Part shown: positions 29,609-38,761 of the stretch, in pieces
How positions within the stretch are numbered: the first letter of the stretch is position 1
Layout: each line of letters begins with the position of its first letter
NCBI GenBank assembly: GCA_041391505.1
Contig: JAWKNW010000021.1
Coordinates: 1-64,000 of the forward strand
Origin: Rhodothermales bacterium
GTDB lineage: Bacteria; Bacteroidota; Rhodothermia; Rhodothermales; JAHQVL01
DNA: 64,000 bases
Direction: 5' to 3'
Program-made: the position numbers and the translations under genes
The notes under the pieces: model-generated
Databases searched by the model: none
Told to the model about the DNA's origin: nothing
What the model saw: only the letters and a program-made list of their open reading frames with translations

Positions 29609-29729
29609 AGTCTTAGAGGGTTTGCCGGCTCGGGGTGCGCCTGGTCTGAGGGCGCGGGTTTTGGCCGGTGTTCGTTTTACTGGGCCGGCCAAAAAAAGAT
29701 CGCCGCGCCGCGGGCTCGTTGCGAAGGCG

Positions 29730-30674
29730 TCACATGGACGAGCCGTCTTCGTTCAGGAGCGCGATGCCGATATCCGGAAAGTCGGTAATGAGTCCGTCGA
29801 TGCCGAGCGCCTTGAGGCGCTGCATGTCCTCGAGGGCGTTGATGGTCCAGGGGATGACGGCGATCTGCCGGGCGTGGGCCTCGGCGACGAGCGCTTCGTC
29901 GACCAGCGTGAACTGCGGGCTGTAGATGTCGGGCGCAAAGCCGAGCGCGTCGATGTTGCCGCGAAAGCCCCGGTCCTCGTCGGCGCTGACGAGGAGGGCG
30001 ACGCGCAGGTGCGGGTCGAGCCGGCGCGCCACGCGGAGCGTGCGCACGTCGAACGACTGGATGGTGGCGCGCTGGGTGATGCCGGCTTCCGAGAGTACGT
30101 CGTAGAGCAGTTCGGTGAAGAGCGCCGGCTCCGGGTGGTAGATGCGGTCGGTCCGGGGCGTGGACTTGGTCTCGATGTTGTAAAAAATCGCTGGGAGGTT
30201 ATGCGCCTGTACGTAAGCCTCCGCGGCCGCGATGACATCTTTTAGTAATGGCTTAACAACCCGCATGGGTTCCTGCCCGGGGAAGCGCGGATTCCCCCTG
30301 CTCCCGCAATCGTACCGGGCGATCTCCTTATAGGTCATCTCAAACAATTTGTACGCCTCGCGCTGATCCGGCGGCACAGGCTGTCCGTCCGGTCGCGTGC
30401 AGATCTCCGACGAGAACCAGGGATCGTGCGAAACCACGACCTGCAGGTCTTTCGAGATCACCACATCCATCTCGAGCGTGGTAACACCGATGTCCAGCGC
30501 TTTCAAAAAGGCGGGAATAGTGTTTTCCGGTAGCAGGCCCCGCGCGCCGCGATGTCCCTGTAGATCGAATGCCGGAAGGGGAAAGGGGGTAGTCGTATCG
30601 GCCATAGGTAAAGAGATCCCGCGGTTGCAGGCAAAGGAAAGAAAGCAAAATACGGCGATTATCCCGCGGTTCAT
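29730..30674 (-). CDS. Glycerophosphodiester phosphodiesterase (GlpQ/UgpQ family)
   Basis: 314 residues. An exported enzyme splitting glycerophosphodiesters into glycerol-3-phosphate and an alcohol. A short hydrophobic N-terminus with FLSFAC suggests a lipoprotein or secreted form. Catalytic motifs: GHRGARGLLPENTIPAF (His and Arg of HR, then ENT), LEMDVVISKDLQVVVSHDP (Glu, Asp and His), IFYNIETKS in mid-protein and ITDFPDIG at the end. The full TIM-barrel length is present. ATG 30605 (MADTTT) would remove the signal peptide and give a cytoplasmic enzyme; I prefer the longer form. Confidence 0.9.
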   Translation of the reverse strand: MNRGIIAVFCFLSFACNRGISLPMADTTTPFPLPAFDLQGHRGARGLLPENTIPAFLKALDIGVTTLEMDVVISKDLQVVVSHDPWFSSEICTRPDGQPVPPDQREAYKLFEMTYKEIARYDCGSRGNPRFPGQEPMRVVKPLLKDVIAAAEAYVQAHNLPAIFYNIETKSTPRTDRIYHPEPALFTELLYDVLSEAGITQRATIQSFDVRTLRVARRLDPHLRVALLVSADEDRGFRGNIDALGFAPDIYSPQFTLVDEALVAEAHARQIAVIPWTINALEDMQRLKALGIDGLITDFPDIGIALLNEDGSSM

Positions 30675-31005
30675 GTCAGATGTGTTTCGGTCTGATCCGT
30701 GAAATATAAAAAGACCACGCTAAATCTGAAGACTGCTTGCAAATAAGAAAAAGTTTTTTATCTATGTTAGCTTATCGTTTACATACATCCGCCGCACGAG
30801 AGCCAGCCTATCAGTATATTGCGCTCCTCAAATCCCTCCAGCGGGTGGGTATCCGATGGTTCGCATCCCGTGTGCGGCCCGGAACATTGGTGCGGTTATC
30901 CGAAGCACGTCTTCCGCCATGTCTGTGTCGCTCATTATCTCCCTGTTCGCCGCGCGACGGGGGACATCATGATATTCGGTAGTTTCCATAGCAGGAAAGT
31001 CGAGT
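30675..31005. other. Divergent intergenic region between the phosphodiesterase and hybrid kinase genes
   Basis: 331 bases without a gene. The first about 110 bases (to about 30785) are A/T-rich and probably carry the promoters of both divergent genes. No clear palindrome or hairpin was seen. Confidence 0.4.
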
Positions 31006-33411
31006 ATGGAACGATCACGTCCGCAATTCCAGTTTGCGCATCTCTTCAATGCAGAACGAGGCCTCGCCGGCGGTGACGGCGGCCCACAGTCCGTAGTCGC
31101 CGAGGAATCGCTGGACGCGCCTGCCGGTCAGCCCCATCACGGACTCGAGCACGTCTTCCTCTACCTGAGCGACGCCGTGGTCGTGGTGGATGTTACGGGG
31201 CGGATCCTGCAGTGGAATCCGTCCGCCGAGCGCCTGTTCGGGTGGACGCCGGCCGAGGCGGTCGGTCGCATGATCGACGACGTCCTCCCCACGTGGTACC
31301 CGTTTGACGACGACGCGACGCCGTTGGGGAAGGTGCTGACGGACGGCGCATGGTCCGGCGAGGTCGTGCAGCGCGATCGGGCCGGCGGCCTGCTCAAGAC
31401 GATGGCCTCGATCACCCTGCTGCGGGGCGGCGCCGGCGGGTGGGCGTTCGCGGTGCTCAGCTTCCGGTCGATCCGCGAGATCCGCGAACTGGATCAGGCC
31501 GGCCCGGGCATCCCCGTGAGCAGCCCCTGGCGGAAGCTCGTCGAGAACCATCCCGAGCCGATCGCCATCCTGCAATACGGCAACATCGTGCACGTCAACC
31601 CGGCGTGCGCCACGCTGCTCGGGACGGTCGACCCTGCGACCCTGCACGACCGCTCGATCTACGATTTCTTTTTCCCGGAGCATGCCGCCGACGTGCGGCG
31701 CGCGATGGGGATGGTCGAGGCCGGCCGAACGATCCCGACCATCGAGCACCGGCTGCGGCGCGAGGACGGCGAGGAGCGTATCGTGCGTTCCCGCTGCGTT
31801 CCGCTGCTGATCGACGGCCGGTCCGTCGTCCAGGCCGTGTTGCACGACATCACGGAGCAGAAGCTGGCCGAGAACGCCCTGGCCCGCAGCGAACAGCGCT
31901 TTCAGGCGGTTTTCGACCGCGCCGGCATCGGGATCGCGATCGCCACGCCGGATACCCGGCTCATCACCACCAATCCGGCCTTCCAGCACATGCTCCAGTA
32001 CTCGGCCGCGGAACTCACCCGGTTCACGTGCCGCGACCTGACGTACAGCGAGGATCTGACCATCTACAATCACTTCGTGCAGCAGGTGCACGACGGCGAG
32101 ATGGACCGCTTCCATATGGAGAAGCGGCTGCAGCGGAAGGACGGGGCCTATGCCTGGGGCAGCGTCGTCGCCACGGCCCTGCGCAAGGAAAACGACGAAC
32201 TCGAATATTTCATTTTTCTGGTAGAGGACATCTCCAAACGCAAAAAGACGGAAGAGGAGCTGATCGCGGCGCGGAGCAAGGCGGAGGAGATGACCCTGCT
32301 CAAATCGTCGTTCCTGACGAACATGAGCCACGAGATCCGCACGCCGTTGACCGGGATCATCGGCTTTGCGTCGATCCTGGCCGAGGAGGTGTCGGAAGAA
32401 CACCGGGAGCTGATCGAACTCATCGAACAGAGCGGGCATAGGTTGCTGCAGACCCTGAACTCCATCCTCGACCTCTCGATGCTCGAGTCGGGCACGCTCA
32501 AGGTGAAGCCGCAGGAGGTCAATATCGTCGACGAGGTGGAGGCGCTGGTGTCGCAGCTGGCGATGCAGGTCGAGGAAAAAGGGCTTTTTCTCACCTTCGC
32601 CTCCGATTACCAGGACATCCGCGCCGTGGTCGATCGCACGAGTCTCGACCGGATCATCAACAACCTGGTCAGCAACGCCATCAAGTTTACGCGGGAGGGG
32701 GGCATCCATGTGACGATGCAACCCCGCGGCAAGGAGGTCGAGATTCGCGTCGAGGACACCGGTATCGGGATCGAGACCGGTTTCCTGCCTTACGTCTTCG
32801 ACGCCTTTCGGCAGGAGAGCACCGGCATGGCGCGCTCGTTCGAGGGGAACGGGCTGGGCTTGACGATCACGAAACGCCTCGTGGCCTTCATGGGGGGAGC
32901 CATCCAGGTGGAGAGCAACCCCGGCCACGGCAGTGTCTTCACGGTGTTGCTGCCCATGGAACGGGTGGCGGATGCGCCGATCGACGTGTCGGACGCCGCC
33001 ATGCGGTACCGGGGCAGCGGCATCAGCCGGAGCCGGCCGCGCGTGCTCGTGCTCGAGGACAACCGCGACGCGCGGGTGCTGCTGCAGAAATTTCTCTCCG
33101 AGAAATACGAGGTGGCCCTCACCTCGCGCGAGGACCAGGCGCTCGATGCCGCCCGGCGTCAGCAGTTCGACATCGTGCTCATGGACATCAACCTGGGCGG
33201 GAATCGCACCGGGGTGGATGCCCTCCGCGCGCTGCGTCACCTCTCGCAATACGAGCAGGTGCCCGTCGTGGCGCTAACCGCCTATGCCATCGCGGGGGAC
33301 CGCGAACGCTTCCTGTCGCAGGGATTCGATGGGTACCTGGGCAAGCCCCTCACGAAAAAGGAACTCTATCAGGTGATATCGCAGGTACTCGAACCCTCCA
33401 GTCGTTCGTAG
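31006..33411 (+). CDS. Hybrid sensor histidine kinase (PAS x3 - HisKA - HATPase - REC)
   Basis: 801 residues with no signal peptide or membrane helix, so cytoplasmic. Three PAS-type sensor domains (about 45-160, 170-290 and 295-415; YLSDAVVVVDVTGRILQWN, then FQAVFDRAGIGIAIATP), HisKA with MSHEIRTPL (His442), HATPase_c (DTGIGIETGF, GNGLGLTITKRL), and a C-terminal receiver (VLVLEDNRDARVLLQKF) with phospho-acceptor Asp727 in IVLMDINLGG. The receiver may accept the phosphate from its own kinase and hand it on. The next gene starts 40 bases later and the third 4 bases after that, so the three form a likely phosphorelay operon. Its HisKA region resembles that of the propeller kinase at 7.8 kb. Confidence 0.92.
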   Translation: MERSRPQFQFAHLFNAERGLAGGDGGPQSVVAEESLDAPAGQPHHGLEHVFLYLSDAVVVVDVTGRILQWNPSAERLFGWTPAEAVGRMIDDVLPTWYPFDDDATPLGKVLTDGAWSGEVVQRDRAGGLLKTMASITLLRGGAGGWAFAVLSFRSIREIRELDQAGPGIPVSSPWRKLVENHPEPIAILQYGNIVHVNPACATLLGTVDPATLHDRSIYDFFFPEHAADVRRAMGMVEAGRTIPTIEHRLRREDGEERIVRSRCVPLLIDGRSVVQAVLHDITEQKLAENALARSEQRFQAVFDRAGIGIAIATPDTRLITTNPAFQHMLQYSAAELTRFTCRDLTYSEDLTIYNHFVQQVHDGEMDRFHMEKRLQRKDGAYAWGSVVATALRKENDELEYFIFLVEDISKRKKTEEELIAARSKAEEMTLLKSSFLTNMSHEIRTPLTGIIGFASILAEEVSEEHRELIELIEQSGHRLLQTLNSILDLSMLESGTLKVKPQEVNIVDEVEALVSQLAMQVEEKGLFLTFASDYQDIRAVVDRTSLDRIINNLVSNAIKFTREGGIHVTMQPRGKEVEIRVEDTGIGIETGFLPYVFDAFRQESTGMARSFEGNGLGLTITKRLVAFMGGAIQVESNPGHGSVFTVLLPMERVADAPIDVSDAAMRYRGSGISRSRPRVLVLEDNRDARVLLQKFLSEKYEVALTSREDQALDAARRQQFDIVLMDINLGGNRTGVDALRALRHLSQYEQVPVVALTAYAIAGDRERFLSQGFDGYLGKPLTKKELYQVISQVLEPSSRS

Positions 33412-33451
33412 CCGGCATTTTTCTCACGTAAGCACTCAGCCCCGGAAGTTC

Positions 33452-34885
33452 ATGCGCGTCCTACTCGTCGAAGACGACCAGATCACCCAGCGATTCCTCG
33501 TGCGCATCGTCGAGTCGCGCGGGCATACGGTGGACTCCTTCTCGGACGCGGAGAAGGCCTGGGAGGCCTATCAGAAAGGTTTTTATCCCCTGTTGCTGCT
33601 GGACTGGATGTTGCCCGGGATGAGCGGCCTGGATCTCTGCCGCAACGTGCGCAACTCCCCGCAGGGGCCCTTCAGCATCGTGCTGGTCGTGACGGCCATG
33701 AACGAGCCCGAGCATCTCGAAGCGGTGCTCGAGGCCGGCGCGGACGATTACATCGCCAAGCCGATCGCGCAGAAGCTGATGAACGTCCGCCTCGCCGTCG
33801 CCGAGCGGCGCGTGCACAACATCCTGGCGCACAAGGAAGCGGAGGAGCAGCGCCGGCTGCTGGCCACGGCGGTCCGCAGTTCCGGAGAAGGGATGTTTAT
33901 CACGACCGCGGATCTCGACGACGACAGCACGCACATCGTCTACGCGAACGAGAGCATGGCCGCGATGGCCGGCTACGCGACCGACGAGCTGATGAACCAG
34001 CCGCTGGACATCTTCGAGGGGCCCGAGACGAATCGCGACGTGCTCACGGAGATGCGAAGCCATCTGGTGCGCGGCGACGCCTTTTCGGCGGAGATCGTGC
34101 TGTACAAGAAGGACCGGAGCCGCTTCCTCGTCCGCTGGCAGATCTCCCCGGTCCGCGACGACACCGGCCGGATCACCCATTATGTATCCGTTCAGCGCGA
34201 CATCACGGAGACGCGCCGGCTCGAACGCGAACTCGTCGAGATAAGCGAACGCGAGCAGCGCCGCATCGGGCGGGACCTGCACGACGGCCTCGGCCAGCAG
34301 CTGACCGGCCTCGCGTTCATGGCGCGCAGCCTCGAACGCAAGCTGCAGGAACTGGACGAGGATGCCGCCCGCGCCGCGATGACGATCGCCGAACTGGTGA
34401 ACGACACGAAATCCCAGGCCCGCATCCTCGCGCGCGGCCTCGTCACGGTCGACCTCTCCGGCACCGGCATCGTCCGCGCGCTGGAGGATCTGGCCGCCAA
34501 TACCGAACAGATGGCCAGCATCCATTGCACCGCCGATTGCCATCTGGACACCCCCCTGTGGGATGAAACGGTAGCCACCCATCTGTACCGCATCTGCCAG
34601 GAAGCCGTCAACAATGCGATCAAGCACAGCGGTGCCACGCACGTGAACATCGAACTGAATCAGGACGGCGATCAGCTGTTGCTGGCGGTTCGGGACAACG
34701 GAGCCGGCATCACGACCGCCGACAGGGCCCGGGAAGGCATGGGCCTGCGGATCATGGCCTTCCGCGCGCAGATGATTAACGCCATGCTAAATATCCGAAA
34801 CCGAGAACAAGGCGGTACGCTCGTGCTTTGCAGTCTTGTATATCCAGGTGTTTTAGCGCATACTGAAGAACCTGTCACCTCTTAA
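33452..34885 (+). CDS. REC-PAS-HisKA_3 histidine kinase (NarX/DegS-type output)
   Basis: 477 residues. N-terminal receiver (VLLVEDDQITQRFLVRIVE; Asp51 in LLLLDWMLPGMSG), a PAS domain (about 145-260), then a HisKA_3 dimerisation domain with EREQRRIGRDLHDGLGQQL (His277) and a HATPase_c (EAVNNAIKHSGATHVNI, NGAGI). Having the receiver at the N-terminus means that the kinase can itself be controlled by an upstream phospho-donor, probably the hybrid kinase just before it. HisKA_3 kinases pair with NarL/LuxR-type regulators, and such a gene starts 4 bases after this stop. The signal is unknown; there is no membrane segment. Confidence 0.92.
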   Translation: MRVLLVEDDQITQRFLVRIVESRGHTVDSFSDAEKAWEAYQKGFYPLLLLDWMLPGMSGLDLCRNVRNSPQGPFSIVLVVTAMNEPEHLEAVLEAGADDYIAKPIAQKLMNVRLAVAERRVHNILAHKEAEEQRRLLATAVRSSGEGMFITTADLDDDSTHIVYANESMAAMAGYATDELMNQPLDIFEGPETNRDVLTEMRSHLVRGDAFSAEIVLYKKDRSRFLVRWQISPVRDDTGRITHYVSVQRDITETRRLERELVEISEREQRRIGRDLHDGLGQQLTGLAFMARSLERKLQELDEDAARAAMTIAELVNDTKSQARILARGLVTVDLSGTGIVRALEDLAANTEQMASIHCTADCHLDTPLWDETVATHLYRICQEAVNNAIKHSGATHVNIELNQDGDQLLLAVRDNGAGITTADRAREGMGLRIMAFRAQMINAMLNIRNREQGGTLVLCSLVYPGVLAHTEEPVTS

Positions 34886-34889
34886 GCCC

Positions 34890-35609
34890 ATGTATGGATC
34901 CATGCAGCACAGCTCCTACGATACCGTAGCGATATCCGCTTCCATTCCGACGAAGGAGCCGATTCGCAAACGCATTCTCGTGGTCGACGACCACCCCATC
35001 GTTCGGCAGGGCCTCGCCCAGTTCATCAACCAGGAGCGCGACATGACCGTCTGCGCCGAGGCGTCCGACGGATTCGAGGCCATGACGGCGATCGAACAGG
35101 CTTCGCCGGACCTCGTGATCGTCGACATCCAGATGGAGGGGATCAACGGGATGGATCTCGTGCGCAACGTGAAGGCGCAGTATCCCGATTTGCCCGTGTT
35201 GATGCTCTCGATGCATGACGAGAGTCTGTACGCCGAGCGCGCGCTCCGCGCCGGCGCGCGCGGCTACGTCATGAAGCAGGAGGACCCGCGCAACGTGATC
35301 CACGCCATCCGGCGCGTGCTTCGCGGCGAGGTGTACGTGAGCGACCAGGCGGCCTCCAAGATCCTCAAGCTGCTCTCCGGCGGCGCGGACCATGCCTCGC
35401 CCGTGGATCGCCTCAGCAACCGCGAGCTGGAGGTCCTTCGCATGATCGGCGAAGGCTACCGCACCCGCCACATCGCCGAAAAGCTGACGCTGAGCACCAA
35501 GACCGTCGAATCCTACAAAGCGCGACTCAAACAGAAAATCCTGCTGAAGGACGCGGCCGAACTGGCGCGTTACGCCGCCGAATGGGTCAAGAGCACCCGG
35601 AAGATGTGA
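34890..35609 (+). CDS. NarL/FixJ-family response regulator
   Basis: 239 residues. Receiver domain (about 28-145; ILVVDDHPIVRQGLAQF, Asp79 in IVDIQMEG, conserved Lys in GYVMKQED) and a C-terminal LuxR-type helix-turn-helix (LSNRELEVLRMIGEG, IAEKLTLSTKTVESYKARLK). It should be phosphorylated by the HisKA_3 kinase encoded just upstream and act on transcription. The start may be ATG 34890 or ATG 34902; the first about 25 residues are a non-conserved extension. No target site is evident in the window. Confidence 0.94.
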   Translation: MYGSMQHSSYDTVAISASIPTKEPIRKRILVVDDHPIVRQGLAQFINQERDMTVCAEASDGFEAMTAIEQASPDLVIVDIQMEGINGMDLVRNVKAQYPDLPVLMLSMHDESLYAERALRAGARGYVMKQEDPRNVIHAIRRVLRGEVYVSDQAASKILKLLSGGADHASPVDRLSNRELEVLRMIGEGYRTRHIAEKLTLSTKTVESYKARLKQKILLKDAAELARYAAEWVKSTRKM

Positions 35610-36026
35610 AAGGGTTCGCGGTTTGAGGATCGAGGTTTCAGCTTTCAGGATGCATCCGGGTTCATAGGGGCACGATAGGTCGTGCCCTCCCCCCGCCCCC
35701 GGTCAGAGGCGTCCCGAACCGCCTGTGTCGGCGCCCATCCGGCCCCGCGCGGGACCCGTTTCGCGGGCTCGCCGGATATCCCACAAAAACGGATCAAATC
35801 CCCGCTCCGGGCGTTTGCTGTGCAGCTTTTTTGCGAGCACGTAACGGCCGCCTCACGCTGTGGCGTAATCGGGCAAGAATCCCGCTTTTTTCCTGCATTT
35901 CCCTGAGTGCCTCCCCTGAGTGCCGGGGAGGAGGAGGGAGCAGGAGGATGCCTGCCGCCGGCTCGCTCTGTCAGGCTTTTCGATGCGTCGTGGAGGCGCC
36001 GGCGAAGCTGACTCGATTGAAGGTTT
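35610..36026 (+). other. Intergenic region with hairpin before gyrA
   Basis: 417 bases with no supported gene. A perfect 8-bp hairpin, GGGCACGA-TAGG-TCGTGCCC, lies at 35668-35687 and may end the signalling operon, although no T-run follows. The rest presumably holds the gyrA promoter. Confidence 0.45.
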
Positions 36027-38648
36027 ATGGAGCAAGATCAGAATCGGATCATCCCGATCAACATCGAGGACGAGATGAAGTCCTCGTACATCGATTATTC
36101 GATGTCGGTCATCGTGAGCCGGGCCCTCCCCGATGTGCGCGACGGCCTCAAGCCGGTGCACCGGCGCGTGCTCTACGGGATGAGCGAACTGGGGATGACG
36201 CCGGGCGCGGCGTACAAAAAAAGCGCGCGTATCGTCGGTGAAGTGCTGGGTAAGTACCACCCGCATGGCGACTCGGCGGTGTACGACACGATGGTCCGCA
36301 TGGCGCAGGACTTCTCGATGCGCTACCCGCTCGTCGACGGCCAGGGCAACTTCGGCTCCGTCGACGGCGACTCGGCCGCCGCCATGCGATACACCGAAGC
36401 CCGCATGACGCGTCTCGCCGACGAGATGCTGAAGGATATCGGCAAGGAGACGGTCGATTTCCAGGAAAACTTCGACGGCTCGCTGATGGAGCCGCAGGTG
36501 TTGCCGGCGGCCATCCCGAACCTGCTCGTCAACGGCACCGACGGCATCGCCGTCGGCATGGCCACCAAGATCCCGCCCCACAACCTCGGTGAAGTCGTCG
36601 ACGGCATCGTCGCCTATATCGACAACAACGACATCGAGATCAAGGAGCTGATGAACTTCATCCCGGCGCCGGACTTTCCGACCGGGGGCACGATCTATGG
36701 ATATGCCGGGGTTCAGAGCGCCTACCTCACGGGGCGTGGGCGCGTCGTCATCCGGGCCAAGATCCGGGAAGAAGAGATGGCCGGCGGGCGCGCCGCGCTC
36801 ATCATCGACGAGATCCCCTACCAGGTCAACAAGAGCGCCCTGCTCGAAAAGATCGCCTTTCTCGTCCGCGAGAAACGCATCGAGGGCATCAGCGACCTCC
36901 GCGACGAAAGCGACCGCGACGGCATGCGCGTGGTCGTCGAACTCAAGCGGGACGCCGTCCCGCTCGTGGTTCAGAATCAGCTCTACAAATTCACGGCCTG
37001 TCAGCAGACCTTCGGCGTCAACGTCGTGGCGCTGGTGGACGGCCGGCCGCGGACGCTGAATCTGAAGGACATGATCCGGCACTACGTCGACCACCGCCAC
37101 GAGGTCGTCGTTCGCCGGACCCAGTACGAACTGCGCAAGGCCGAGGAACGGGCGCACGTCCTCCGCGGCCTCGTCATCGCGCTCGACCACCTCGACGCGG
37201 TGATCACGATCATCCGCTACTCGCCGGATACCGACGCCGCGCGGACGAACCTGATGCAGGGGGTCTTCCCCGAGCAGCTCACGCCGGCGCAGCTCGAACG
37301 CTTCGGCCTGCCCACACACGGCAATCCGCTCTTCGAACTCTCCGAGATCCAGGCCCAGGCGATTCTGGACCTGCGCCTGAGCCGGCTCACCGGCCTCGAG
37401 CGCCAGAAGATCGAAGACGAACTGCGCGACGTCCTCGCCGAAATCGACCGCCTCAAGGGCATCCTCGACAGCCGCGAACTGCGGATGCAGATCATCAAGG
37501 ATGAACTGCTCGTCATCAAGGAAAAATACGGCGACGCGCGGCGGACGGACATCGACTACACGGGTGGGGGCGACATCATCATCGAGGACCTCATCGAGGC
37601 CGACCAGGTGGTGGTGACGATATCCCATCAGGGCCTGATCAAACGCACCAGCACGTCCGAATTCCGCCAGCAGGGTCGCGGCGGCGTCGGGCAGCGGGGC
37701 AGCGGGATGCGCGACGAGGACTTCGTGGAGCACCTCTTCACGTCGTTCAACCACGACTATCTGCTGTTCTTCACCGACCATGGTAAGTGCTACTGGCTGC
37801 GGGTCTTCGAAATCCCGGAGGGCGGACGCACCAGCAAGGGACGCTCCATCCGGAATCTCATCCAGACGTCGCCCGAAGACCGCATCCGCGCCGTGCTCGC
37901 CGTCAGCAAGCCGGACTTCCAGTCGGACGAGTTCCTCAACAGCCATTTCGTGATGATGGCCACGCTCAAGGGGCAGGTCAAGAAAACCTCGCTCGAGGCG
38001 TTCAGCCGGCCTCGCATCGACGGCATCATCGCCATCGCGATCGACGAGGGCGACCAGCTCCTCGAAGCCCAGATCACCGGCGGCGACGCGCACATCCTCA
38101 TTGCCTCCTCGAGCGGACGCAGTGTCCGGTTCCACGAGAACGACGCCCGGCCGATGGGCCGCAACACGCGCGGCGTGCGCGGCATCGCGCTCCAGGCGAA
38201 CGAACAGGTGGTGGGCATGACGGTGTTCGAGAACGACGACGACCGTTCCGTGCTCGCGATCAGCGCCAACGGATACGGCAAACGGAGTCCGCTCGACGAC
38301 TACCGCATCCAGAGCCGCGGCGGCAAGGGCATCCTGACGATGAAGACCACGCCGAAGACGGGGCCGCTCGTTTCCCTCAAGGGCGTCCACGACACGGACG
38401 ACCTGATGATCGTGACGACGAACGGCATCATGATCCGCATGGACGTCGCCGCGATCCGCATGCTGGGCCGCAACACGCAGGGCGTGCGCCTGATCAGCAT
38501 CCGCGATCAGGATGCCATCGCCGACGTGACCCGCATCGCGTTCTTCGAGGACGAAGAGGCGATCGAAGGCGTGGAAGGCGTCCTGCCGGCCGGCGACGAT
38601 GACCCGGCTCCGGACGATGCGCCGGAGGCCGACGAAGCGGAAGCGTAG
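36027..38648 (+). CDS. gyrA: DNA gyrase subunit A
   Basis: 873 residues. Breakage-reunion subunit of type II topoisomerase, introducing negative supercoils with GyrB. The active-site Tyr lies in AAMRYTEARM. The quinolone-determining region reads HPHGDSAVYDTMVRMAQ, with Ser and Asp at the two positions most often changed in resistant strains, so it is of the susceptible type. The C-terminal pinwheel is present with a GyrA-box-like QSRGGKG; the second position is Ser rather than the Arg of QRRGGKG. The tail is acidic (DDDPAPDDAPEADEAEA). gyrB is not adjacent. A strong terminator follows. Confidence 0.96.
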   Translation: MEQDQNRIIPINIEDEMKSSYIDYSMSVIVSRALPDVRDGLKPVHRRVLYGMSELGMTPGAAYKKSARIVGEVLGKYHPHGDSAVYDTMVRMAQDFSMRYPLVDGQGNFGSVDGDSAAAMRYTEARMTRLADEMLKDIGKETVDFQENFDGSLMEPQVLPAAIPNLLVNGTDGIAVGMATKIPPHNLGEVVDGIVAYIDNNDIEIKELMNFIPAPDFPTGGTIYGYAGVQSAYLTGRGRVVIRAKIREEEMAGGRAALIIDEIPYQVNKSALLEKIAFLVREKRIEGISDLRDESDRDGMRVVVELKRDAVPLVVQNQLYKFTACQQTFGVNVVALVDGRPRTLNLKDMIRHYVDHRHEVVVRRTQYELRKAEERAHVLRGLVIALDHLDAVITIIRYSPDTDAARTNLMQGVFPEQLTPAQLERFGLPTHGNPLFELSEIQAQAILDLRLSRLTGLERQKIEDELRDVLAEIDRLKGILDSRELRMQIIKDELLVIKEKYGDARRTDIDYTGGGDIIIEDLIEADQVVVTISHQGLIKRTSTSEFRQQGRGGVGQRGSGMRDEDFVEHLFTSFNHDYLLFFTDHGKCYWLRVFEIPEGGRTSKGRSIRNLIQTSPEDRIRAVLAVSKPDFQSDEFLNSHFVMMATLKGQVKKTSLEAFSRPRIDGIIAIAIDEGDQLLEAQITGGDAHILIASSSGRSVRFHENDARPMGRNTRGVRGIALQANEQVVGMTVFENDDDRSVLAISANGYGKRSPLDDYRIQSRGGKGILTMKTTPKTGPLVSLKGVHDTDDLMIVTTNGIMIRMDVAAIRMLGRNTQGVRLISIRDQDAIADVTRIAFFEDEEAIEGVEGVLPAGDDDPAPDDAPEADEAEA

Positions 38649-38674
38649 GCCGCGAGCACAGGGCTTGATACGGA

Positions 38675-38719
38675 AAAGGGTAGAGGCCGGGCGCATTGTC
38701 CCGTCCTCTACCCTTTTTT
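38675..38719 (+). terminator. Intrinsic terminator after gyrA
   Basis: A 13-bp perfect stem, AAAAGGGTAGAGG/CCTCTACCCTTTT, with a 17-base loop and TTTTTT at its 3' end. Its A-run on the other side means that it could also terminate the convergent metalloprotease transcript. Confidence 0.9.
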
Positions 38720-38761
38720 GCATGGCATACCTGCGCGCTCGCCCATCGCCGGGCGGTAACG

